This document shows positions 42,563-52,150 of a stretch of DNA of 64,000 nt, one piece after another. The position numbers were made by a program, and so were the translations under genes. Source of the stretch: Meconema thalassinum. Its lineage: Eukaryota; Arthropoda; Insecta; Orthoptera; Tettigoniidae. Position 1 is the first letter of the stretch. Every line of letters begins with the position of its first letter. The DNA lies in NCBI GenBank assembly GCA_946902985.2, contig OX336392.1, positions 466,514,693 to 466,578,692 of the forward strand, given 5' to 3'. Under the pieces are notes generated by a model that saw only the letters and a program-made list of their open reading frames with translations, searched no databases and was not told the origin of the DNA.

Positions 42563-43342
42563 TAGTCTAGTCTGTAGTGACATAGTCGCGGCTGAAGATA
42601 ATCAAGCTTGGAGGCAACGTAAGGTTTGCCTTATTAAATGGGAACCTGGTGCTCTATTGAGCTCCTTATGTCCCGTGATGTAATGTCGTTTTTAGCTTTA
42701 GTAGTCCTTTGCCTTTTGGCATTGTTTTGATAATATTTTGCACGGTACCGAACTGGTAAGTCAGCAGTGGGTGCAAAGTTAGTTTGGCGTATAAGTTTGA
42801 AAATTTTTGTTATTAAATTATAATTTTGTGGATTAGATTATCTCCTTGTTGCAGTGCTTCGCCATGGCTTTGCTCCACAGGTCCTGGACATGCGAGTCAA
42901 TAAAGACCGTCCATTCCCTGTGGGGCAAGACGTATATTTAAGTTGTTATTGTTTCAGCAGCAGCTTCAGTTGGAAGTAATAAGTATAAAAATGGTAAATT
43001 TATAATTTTAGACGTTATTTTGAAGGGAAGAAAGACCACTAGTGGGTTAGTTTTGGTAGTATGAAATATTTTGGACAGACCTATAGTAGGTATATTGTTT
43101 TAAAAAAAATGATAATAATAAGCCTCGCTAGGGAGAATGACTGAAATGATATTGGTAGTGTTTTTGGCGTCTGTTCCCAGCTGCGCGACGCGCCATCCCA
43201 GGTGGGTATGCCGTGGCCTTCCCCTGGGCAGGCGCGCCGCACTGTACTGAGTTCAGTGCCTGGCAGGGTATGTGTGTTTTATTGCAGCTGTGTAGCGGTG
43301 AGTCGCTGTAGTAGCTGCACTATTTGGGTGAGGACCGCGACT
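42563..43342 (-). mobile_element. J4b: 5'-truncated 3' UTR remnant
   Basis: 780 bp without an ORF, bounded by the J4 3' tail on one side and by its own tail TAGTCTAGTCTG (42563-42574) on the other. It shares with the J3 3' UTR the GC-rich block (43180-43245 versus 52620-52690), a GCAGCTTCAGT box, and the terminal GACATAGTCGCGG. I interpret it as a copy retaining only the 3' UTR of a J3-like element. Confidence 0.5.
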
Positions 43343-43832
43343 GTCCAAATCCAAATCCAGTTTGCGACTCCTGGACGTCGCCCCGAAGGGGCGGCGTCCA
43401 GGAAGGACCAATGGGACCTCCGGCCTAATGTGGCCCTTTGTCCCTATTCTACTATCGGGTGGGTTTGCTTGGTACAACTTAGGATCATCATGGTTATATT
43501 AGTTGCTACTTAGGGTTTAGATAGTCCCTTGGAGGATGAAAATAATTAGATACATATTGACATAATGCATGAGTGTACAATATTTACAGTAGCCATGCTA
43601 CGGCGCTATCCAAAGGTGGCTTATTTACATATTTACAATGAATGCGTGATTTTCGCACTTGTCGGTGTACTGGCTATATCTAGTTCTACTTGGTATAGTT
43701 TACTAATTGATGGAATTTCAATTTACAGTGTTTACAATATGTACATTTAAGTTAGTCCTACGACTATTGCGTGTTGCAGTTTTAGTGTGAGTGTTTCTCA
43801 CGCGTCTGTTTTGCCTTTTCTCTGTACTTTGT
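43343..43832 (-). other. J4 3' UTR with strong terminal hairpin
   Basis: A 15-bp stem (one G-U) CCTGGACGTCGCCCC/GGGGCGGCGTCCAGG with a 3-nt GAA loop on the plus strand (UUC on the transcript) lies at 43370-43402. The terminus reads TCCAAATCCAAATCCAG at 43344-43360, a 6-bp tandem tail. The last 175 bp are shared with J5. Confidence 0.65.
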
Positions 43833-45542
43833 CTAGCTGCCTCCCTGCAGGATCAGCGTTTTTGGATGAGGCTTCTTGTAACTGATAGTTTCGTCCATAT
43901 CATGGATTTCCTGTATAAGAGGGTTCTGTAGTCCACTGGTACTTTTGTAGAAGGCTTTTGTCGCTCTGATTACCTCTGCTTTTATGGTTTGGATGCCCAG
44001 TTTTTGCCTAATCTTCTCATTATTCACCAGGTAATGCGAATTTGTGATAAGCCTGAGCGCTTTCTGTTGGATCTGCAGCTTTTCGAGGTGCACGTCTTTT
44101 GCGGTTCCCCACACTGGCGCTGCGTATAGTATTATTGACCTGAGCAGCATTTTGTAGAGGAGAGTCTCATTATGCAAGTTTAGTGTCGATGTTCTGCATA
44201 TAAGCGGATAGATCATGTGTTTGGCCTGTTTGACTTTTTTGACCGTGTCCTCGATATGTGACTTGAAGTTGAGACGTTTGTCTAGGATTACCCCGAGGTA
44301 CTTGGCCTCCTTGGACCATTCTACGTTCCTGTCATAGACTCTGATGTTGGTAGTAGGTTTATGGTTCCAGCGGCAGGTGTGCAAGACTGCCACTGTTTTC
44401 GTAGGGTTTACACGGATTCTCCACTTGTCGAACCAGTCCTGGAGTGCCCTTATTGCTGTGTTGATTTTTTCCACCGCTACTGCTGGTTTGAAGGAGTCTG
44501 CTGTTACCACTGTGTCATCTGCGTAGAGTGCTATCTCCGTTCCTGGTATTTTGGGTATATCGTGCGTGAAAATGATGTAGAGCAAGGGGCCCAGGATGCT
44601 GCCTTGGGGCACGCCCGCTTGTACTTGTTGCATGGTTGATTCAGCTTGGTTGACTGCTACGTAGAAAGTTCTGTTGGACAGGTAGCTGGCCAGTATTCTC
44701 CAGTAGTGGTTATCAGTGTTGAGTCTCCTCAGTTTGAGCAGGAGTGCTGGCATCCATACCCTATCGAAAGCCTCTGCCACGTCGAGGTACACTACTGGTC
44801 TAGCTCTGTTCTGATTCAGTGATTTTGTAATCATGTTGACTACCCGTACTAATTGTTGAGAGGTGGAATGTTCTGATCGGAAACCAAACTGTTCATTGGG
44901 TATGGCATTTACTATTCCCAGTGTCATGAGTAGTCTGCCGTGGAGAAGTTTTTCATACAGTTTACCTAATCCATCCAGCAAACTGATTGGCCTGTAGTTG
45001 TCGGGGTTGGTTGGTGGTTTGTTAGGCTTTCTAAGGGTTATGATGCGGGCTACCTTCCACTTAGTGGGGAAATAGCCTAGCCGCATGGCGCTGTTGATGA
45101 TATTTTGCAAGTGTTTTAATGCTGCCAGTGGTAGTTCCTTTAGTACCCTATTAGGTAATCCGCCAGGGCCTGGGGACTTCTGGTTTTTCAAGCTGTGGAG
45201 GACTTTCTTTATTTCTGTTATTGAGGCGTATCGTGGACTTCCTTCCAGCTTCTTTTCGGCGTGTAGTCTCATCGCGTTTTCTACGTGCCATGAGTATTCC
45301 GGGTCCTTTGGGTTTGGATTGGACTGAAATCTGTCAGCTAAGCTTGCTGCCAGTAGTTCAGCTTTTTGCATGTCTGTGTGTGCTTCCGTATAATTTTTCT
45401 TGAGGATGGGCATCTGCTGCGTTGGTCTCTAGTGATTTTGTCATTTTCCAAATGCTGTGGTCCTGGGTGCTGAGGCTGCGGAGTTTTGCTTTCCATTTTT
45501 TGTTAAGATGCTCCTTGATTTCTGCTGTGCATTGTCGGGACA

Positions 45543-46250
45543 AGCGACCAAGGGGCCCCAGCTGAGTCCGGCATTGCTTCCACTTACTTGTGCCGGGCTC
45601 CTCTCCGTCTTCTTTCCTGTCGACCTCACTTGGTCAACTCTTGTTCTCTTCCGACCCCGACGGTATTAGGGTATCCGAGGCCTAGGGAGTCTCTTCCTTT
45701 CCCGCCTTAATTGGCCCTTGTCTCATCTTTCCTGACACCCTCCTTCTGTGAGGGGTCAGCCTTCTTTTTCTTTTCCTTTTACCTCCTGCCTTGTGCTCAA
45801 GGCCCTTAAGGAGGCCGGGTGTATGTAGCCCCACCCCTTCTGGTGCTCCCTAGATAATGCTACACCCTCAGGGGCTCACGGCTGGTGAGTTCGGGAGTTG
45901 GCGACCCCGAGGGATTCCTGAGCTGGGTCCGTTTTCCGCGTTTTTCCCTTACCTTTGGAGCGGACCCTCTCCTCTTTCACTTTCCTATCTGCCTTTCATG
46001 GCTCTCCTTCCTTCCAAGTCCCTCAATCCGCCTTCTTCGTGGGTTGAGGGCATTTCTTTTCCTTCTGTCCTTTATTTGCCTTATTCTCCTTTAGTTTTCT
46101 ATTTCTTCTTCTAGTATGTAGGTTAGTAGTTAGTTTTAGTTTTAAGTTCACTTTTTTTTCATCTTCACGATCACCCAAACCATCAGGGGCCGATAACCTA
46201 GATGTTAGGCCACTTAAAACAACAATTATCATCATCATCATCATCATCAT
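45543..46250 (+). mobile_element. SINE-like element, first of a tandem pair
   Basis: Starts slightly inside the head (AGCGACCAAGGGGCC) and ends with an ATC tail; the hairpin is altered to GGCCACTT on its 3' side. Together with 46251-46628 it is bounded by one TSD, ATTGTCGGGACA (45531-45542 and 46629-46640). Confidence 0.88.
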
Positions 46251-46628
46251 CACGGCTGGTGAGTTCGGGTGTTGGCGACCCCGAGGGATTCCTGAGCTGG
46301 GTCCGTTTTCCCCTTTTGTCCCTTACCTTTGGGGCGGACCCTCTCCTCTTTCACTTTCCTATATGCCTTTCATGGCTCTCCTTCCTTCCAAGTCCCTCAA
46401 TCCGCCTTCTCCGAGGGTTGAGGGCATTTCTTTTCCTTCTGTCCTTTTATTTGCCTTATTCTCCTTTAGTTTTCCATTTCTTCTTCTAGTATATAGGTTA
46501 GTAGTTAGTTTTAGTTTTAAGTTCGTTTTTTTTTTTCATTTTCATCTTCACGATCACCCAAGCCATCAGGGGCCGATAACCTAGATGTTAGGCCCCTTAA
46601 AACAACAATTATCATCATCATCATCATC
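46251..46628 (+). mobile_element. SINE-like element, second module only
   Basis: It begins at CACGGCTGGTGAG, the start of the second internal module, joined directly to the ATC tail of the previous copy. It ends with hairpin and ATC repeats. It shares the outer TSD with the first copy. Confidence 0.85.
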
Positions 46629-46826
46629 ATTGTCGGGACAGATGGTTGTAGGCAGCCTTGCTGTTCTTATGCCTGAAGAGTTGCCATCTTTTTCTTGCCA
46701 GGAGTTTAATGAGGCGTTTAATGTTGTCCGGAATGTCATTAGTTTCCCTTTGCTGTAGTGGGAGTTTGGCTGTTTTTGCTGCCGTTCTTACTGTAGCAGT
46801 AAATTGTTCGATTTCATGGTCCACCT

Positions 46827-47284
46827 AACCGTAGCACACCTTCTCTTGGAGTGTGTGGATCTGGCCGATCTGCGCAGGACTCTTAAACTGCCTAATACCC
46901 TCTCCCTTATTCTCCGTGATGACGAGCCGTCAGCTGACCTCGTCATCCGGTTCATGAGGGAGAGTGGTTACTTTTTTAAGTTTTAAGGTGTAGTTACGAC
47001 TTTTAATTGTGGTTAAATCTGTTTTATGTTTTTTATTGTGTTATGTATTGTATTGTTCCCTATGCCTTATTTGTTTTATCCTTTTTTACCATCCGCCTTT
47101 TATTCTTTTTATTCAAATAAGGCATAATTTTTGGGGCTCACTGTCTGTTTTATAAACACCATTTTCGCTTCATCCATGGCAGTGAGTTGTTTTTATCTAC
47201 ATCCTTTCATTTCACGTCATTCCATTTCATTAGGGGCCGATAACCTCGATGTTAGGCCCCTTAAAACAACAATTATCATCATCA
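46827..47284 (+). mobile_element. 5'-truncated copy of the ATC-tailed LINE
   Basis: It retains the zinc-finger C-terminus of ORF2 (VAHLLLECVDLADLRRTLKL to FMRESGYFFKF, stop at 46984-46986) in an undamaged frame, plus the 3' UTR, hairpin and ATC tail. It repairs by comparison the frameshift seen at 3822. It is followed directly by a truncated LE. The pair is bounded by TSD TCATGGTCCACCT (46814-46826 and 47934-47946). Confidence 0.85.
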
Positions 47285-47933
47285 TCAATCTAAATTGCAT
47301 TTTGTAAGTATTGTCAATCCACATGAGTCGTTTGAATCTACCGTACATTTTGTAAGCATTTTCAACTTCAATTGCATTTTGTAAGTATTTGGAATTTCAT
47401 TTGCACTTTGTGAATAATTTGGATTGGAACTGGGATATTTCAATCTGAATTGCATCGTGTATTTTCAATTTCAATTGCATTTTGTAAGTATTTTGGACCT
47501 CAATTGCATTTTGTACGTAATTTCGATCTCATTTGCATTTTGTAAGTATTTTGAATTTCAATTGCATTTTGTAGGTATTTCGACGCTACATTGCATTTTG
47601 TACGTATTTTGAATCTAGCCTTCATTTTGTGGGGCAGGGGCCGATAACCTAGATGTTAGGCCCCTTAAAACAACAATTATCATCATCATCATCATCATTT
47701 TGTGGGTATTTTTCAATCTATTCCTTTTGTGAATCTTATCGTTCTAAATTGCCTTTTGTAAGAACATTTGGTGAGTTGTTTCAATCTGAGTTCCTTTCTG
47801 TAAGTATTTTCCGTCTCACTTAATTTTCGTTCTGGTTTCCGTTTCGTTATCATTTTCGCTATCACCCAGATCATTAGGGGCCGATAACCTAGATGTTAGG
47901 CCCCTTAAAACAACAATTATCATCATCATCATA
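47285..47933 (+). mobile_element. Truncated LE (minisatellite and 3' end)
   Basis: It begins within the 29-bp minisatellite at AATCTAAATTGCATTTTG, joined to the LINE tail, and ends at the hairpin and ATC repeats. A 62-bp ATC-tailed insertion (47634-47695) sits within it. Confidence 0.85.
47634..47695 (+). mobile_element. Minimal ATC-tailed insertion (62 bp)
   Basis: Consists of GCA, the terminal hairpin, TTAAAACAACAATT and ATC repeats only. TSD CATTTTGTGGG at 47623-47633 and 47696-47706, perfect. Removing it restores the LE sequence. Confidence 0.92.
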
Positions 47934-48633
47934 TCATGGTCCACCTCTGCTTCTGTGGTTAGTGGTTTGGGTTCCTCAGCGAAGTAGTGGTTTGTAAGTT
48001 CCTTAAAGGCCTGCCAGTCTATTGCTTTAGTGTCAATCTTTTTGCTTATCGCTTTCTGAAGTTCTGCGTTGCCTATCTGTAGGAGCACAGGGTTATGGTC
48101 GGAGTCCGTAGCGTTAATTGTGGTAACTTCAACTGGTTGTTGCACGTCTTTTAGTAGAATGATGTCAAGTATATCAGGTTTATGGCTCTGGTTCCTAGGG
48201 ATTCTGGTAGGCTCTGTGGGCCCTATGGGCTGTATGTTGTTGTCCTCGCAGTATCGGAGCAGGTCCCTACCAGACTGGTTTGTTTCAATGGAGTTCCATG
48301 TGTTGTGTTTACAGTTGAGATCCCTGCCACAATGGTTGGTCCGCCAAGTCCAAGTATGCTGTCGAAATCTCTTGTTAGGACTTCGATTTTCGGCTGTTTA
48401 TAGGCAGAGACTAAATTGATGGGCCCACCGCGCGTGTTTATACGGATGGCTGTGGCTTCCATGTTTTCCAGCGGTGGTACCTGTAGCTGGCTATAAGTCA
48501 GATTATGCCTGACTAGTATTGCAGTACCCCCTCCTTGGGGTGTTGGCCTGTCGTTTCTTTCGATTTTGTATCCTGGGATGGTGAAACGTTTTTGGGGCTT
48601 GAGGAAGGTTTCTTGAATGAGTAAAATGTCAAT

Positions 48634-48816
48634 AAGAGTTTAGTGCTTTTCAGTCGGTCAACACGAATTTACCCCAGTGTTTATTAATCTCATGTAGTTT
48701 ATTTCAGGATTAGGGCATAACCCATCTCTCTTGGGTACATTCGTGTTGACCGACTGAAAAGCACTAAACTCTTGTTTACTAAGGCAACACTGAAAATATG
48801 GCTTCAAACACCACAA
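48634..48816. mobile_element. 183-bp palindromic insertion in J4 endonuclease
   Basis: The 35-bp arms (48634-48668 and 48739-48773) are perfect inverted copies around a 70-bp loop, followed by 43 bp not in the palindrome. The perfect 12-bp TSD TAAAATGTCAAT (48622-48633, 48817-48828) suggests retrotransposition. It splits the endonuclease after KERRIDIL. Confidence 0.75.
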
Positions 48817-48934
48817 TAAAATGTCAATTCTGCGTTCCTTCAGCAGTTGTTGTAGTTCTGTCTTTTTTGGTATAACACTTTCCGCGTTCCAGTAGAGACA
48901 TCGGAATGTTGTGGCTACGAGTGTAGTGGCGTGT

Positions 48935-51900
48935 TTATTTCCTGCCATTATTAATAATATATTTCAAGGCGACTGTCTGGCAGGTTTCACCAGGCGGAGG
49001 GTACATAATTTCGAATAGCATAGCGCTTATCTGTTCAGCTATGCCGGACTCTTGGAACCGGTTCGACAGGATTTGATACTTAGTGTGTGCTGGTAGACCC
49101 TCAAGTTGCTGTAGGGCTGTGGCTCTGTCATCGGATAGCTTGAAGCTCTGTAGCTGTTGGTTATTTTCTGCTGGTGGCTGGCTTGTTGTTTCTGTAGGCG
49201 AGTTTTGAGGTGTTGGTATGACTGCCTTTAACTGCTGTTGCTGGTTATCTAGGCGTTTCTGCCAGACTGATGGTGGCGGTGGCGCCTGCACATACCTCTG
49301 TTTCATTTCAGGGATATGTTTCTCTTGCGGAGTGTATCCAGTTACAGTTGTTTCTTTCGGCTGGTTTTGTATTTTGTTAGGTGCTTGCTTACTTGCTGCT
49401 TGCTGTATTATTTTGCAGCCGTGGTAGTTGGCGGTGTGATTGCCCCCGCAGTTGCAGCACCGGAATTCCCGCCAGTTATGTACTGGGCATTCCTGTGTGG
49501 AGTGCTTGCCTTGGCACTTGACACATCGTGGAGCAAGGTTGCAGGTTTTTTTTTCGTGTGGCCTATCCTTTGGCAGCGTTTGCACTGTGGTGGTCCTAGT
49601 GGTCTGCGTGATCGTTCGACCCTTATTACATGGTCGAGGAGCCTTGTGGCCTGATATATTTCCTTTGCTGCTTCACAGTTTTCAAGAGTTACTGCGAATA
49701 ACGGCATTGGGCTGCGACGTCTTTCCAATGGAGTTTCCGCGTCTGATTCTTCCTGGCTTCCTTTACCCCCAGGGGCTCACATCTAGTGGGTTGTGGGTTG
49801 GCGACCACGGGGCCCCAGCTGAGTCCGGCATTGCTTCCATTTACTTGTGCCGGGCTCCTCTCTTTCTTCTTTCCTGTCGACCTTCCTTGGTCAACTCTTG
49901 TTCTCTTCCGACCACGACGGTATTAGGTTATCCGAGGCCTAGGGAGTCTTTCACTTTCCCGCCTTAATTGGCCCTTGTCTCATCTTTCCTGATACCCTCC
50001 TTCTGTGAGGGGTCAGCCTTCTTGTTCTTTTCCTTTTACCTCCTGCCTTGTGCTCAAGGCCCTTAAGGAGGCAGGGTGTATGTAGCCCCACCACTTCTGG
50101 TGCACCGTCGATAATGCTACACCCTCAGGGGCTCACGGCTGGTGAGTTCGGGCGTTGGCGACCCCGAGGGATTCCTGAGCTGGGTCCGTTTTCCCCTTTT
50201 GTCCCTTCCCTTTGGGGCGGACCTTCTCCTCTCTCCCCTCTCCTCTCCTCTTTTCCTTCTATTTCCTTTACTCTTTAAGATTCCCGCACTGTTTTTGTTA
50301 CTGGAATCACCGTGTATCTAAATTCCCTTTTAGCGATTTTTTAAGGCATTTTTGATCTATGTTGCATTTTGTAAGTTTTTTCGATCTATATTACATCTCG
50401 CGATTGTTTTCAACCTCAATTGCATTTTGTAAAGATTGACAATCTAAATTGCTTTTTAGTAAGTCTTTCAATGCAGGTTGCCGGGCCTTTTAGTGAGTAT
50501 TTTGAATTTCAATTGCATTTTGTAAGTATTTTCAACCAAAACCGCATTTCGCACGAATTTTGAATCTAAATTGCATTTTGTTTGGTGGGCATTTTGCACA
50601 TATTTTGATTCTCAATTGCATTTTGTGGGTATTTTGAATCTAAATTACATTTGTCAAGTATTTTCAATCTAAATTGCTTTTTGTAAGTATTGTCAATCCA
50701 CATGAGTCGTTTGAATCTACCGTACATTTTGTAAGCATTTTCAATTTCAATTGCATTTTGTAAGTATTTTGAATTTCAATTGCACTTTGTGAATAATTTG
50801 GATTGGACCTGGGATATTTCAATCTGAATTGCATTGTGTATTTTCCATTTCAATTGCATTTTGTAAGTATTTTGAACCTCAATTGCATTTTGTACGTAAT
50901 TTCGATCTCATTTGCATTTTGTAAGTATTTTGAATTTCAGTTGCATTTTGTAAGTATTTCGACGCTACTTTGCATTTTGTACGTATTTTGAATCTAGCCT
51001 ACGTTTTGTGGGTCTTTTTCAATCTATTCTTTTTGTGCAACTTTTCGTTGTAAATTCCCTTTTGTAAGACCATATTGTGAGTTGTTTCCATGTGAGTTCC
51101 TTTTTGTACGTATTTTCCGTCTTCGATAATTTTGTTCTGGTTTCCATTTCATTATCATTTTCGCTATCACCCCGATCATTAGGGGCCGATAACCTCGATG
51201 TTAGGCCCCTTCAAACAACAATTATCATCATCATCATCCTGACTTCCTTCCCCTGCTTCTATCGGATATGCGCGCGTTAGTTGTTTAACATTGCGTACTG
51301 GGTAGCCCATGTCGGTCAGTGATTCTTTGATGTCTTCCACCCTGGTGTCTAGCGGCAGTTTTCTTATCACTACTTGGAAGGTTTGAGGTGCTTCAGCCGC
51401 GTACGTGTAGAATTGTATCTCCTGCTTTCTTAGCTCTTCTGTGACTCGCCGGAAGTCTTCCATGCCGTTAAGTTGGTATTTTATTACTGATGTCTTGGCT
51501 GTCCGGGCTGTGAAGCCTTTGGGCGCTAGTTGACGGATCAACTCTCTCCTCTGGTAAGATGGGAGTGGATCTTGCTCTATGGTGATAGGTGGTGGTACCG
51601 TTTTTGGCATGTTTCAATTGGCTGGTGCCCCACGTACAATTTCCTCTTCGCCTTCTTCCTCAGACAGGGAGCTGTAGGTGTTGTTTGTCTCTATTGGCTG
51701 GTGGTTGTTTGTAATCTGCTGTGATTTAGCCGCTTTTTTACCAGTTACTAGATGAAATTCATTTTGCTCAGTTGGTGTGCTGCTGGGTTTGGTCCTCTTG
51801 TCTTTGGGTAGCATGTCCCCCGATGGTGGAGTTAATACTTCCCCAGTCCTCTTACCAGTTGCGCCTTGTGTTTCTTCCTTGCGATGGTCTGCAAGTGCTT

Positions 51901-52120
51901 TTTCAGGTCTAATCGGGTATTGTTGGTCTATCAGCTGCTCTGCTGTGAGAAAGCCAACTGGTGTACTGATTTGAGTTTCCAATAACGGTTTAGTATTAGT
52001 AAATGTCGCTTTTTTCAGAATTTTTGCTCGAGGAGTTTCTGTGTTGCTTCGTGATTTAGTGTTGGTTGTTGGCGGTGAGGTTTTACGGAGAAAGTTGCCT
52101 TTGTGATTCGTGTTTGCCAC
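48935..52120 (-). pseudogene. J4 ORF1 (gag-like), interrupted by an LE
   Basis: Starts MANTNHKGNFLRKTSPP at 52120, about 30 bp after the 3' tail of J3. A Thr/Lys-rich N-terminus is followed by an in-frame TGA at 51614-51616 just before MPKTVPPPITIEQD, then the pre-knuckle fold (VVIRKLPLDTRVEDIKESL, MGYPVRNVKQLTRA). The LE at 49764-51236 interrupts here. Afterwards come CKRCQRIGHT, a frameshift at a T run (49546-49554), CVKCQGKHSTQEC and CCNCGGNHTANYHGC, a Gln/Pro-rich stretch and LFEIMYPPPGETC. The stop overlaps the ORF2 start. Confidence 0.8.
49764..51236 (+). mobile_element. LE copy in J4 ORF1
   Basis: 1473 bp, near full length: head at 49764, second module at 50120, minisatellite 50290-51120, hairpin and ATC tail at 51180-51236. 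TSD TCCTGGCTTCCTT / TCCTGACTTCCTT (49751-49763, 51237-51249), one mismatch. It is the most complete LE in the window. Confidence 0.92.
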
Positions 52121-52150
52121 CCTGTTTTCGCCTTTCAGGGCTACTCGATC

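Larger units (their letters stand above)
43833..48948 (-). pseudogene. J4 ORF2: endonuclease + Jockey-type RT, interrupted three times
   Basis: Starts MAGNKHATTLVATTFRCLYW at 48948, overlapping the ORF1 stop by 14 bp. The APE endonuclease includes YWNAESV, GGGTAILVRHN and SDHNPVLLQIG. The RT lies at 43833-45413: YRPISLLDGLGKLYEKLL, PVVYLDVAEAFDRVW (motif A), QAGVPQGSILGPLLY and IALYADDTVVTAD (catalytic YADD), followed by a thumb-like region ending near TLILQGGS. There is no RNase H, as in Jockey. It is broken by the 183-bp insertion (48634-48816), the composite 46827-47933, the SINE pair 45543-46628 and a frameshift near 45420. Each insertion has a TSD, so the gene was whole before. Confidence 0.85.
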
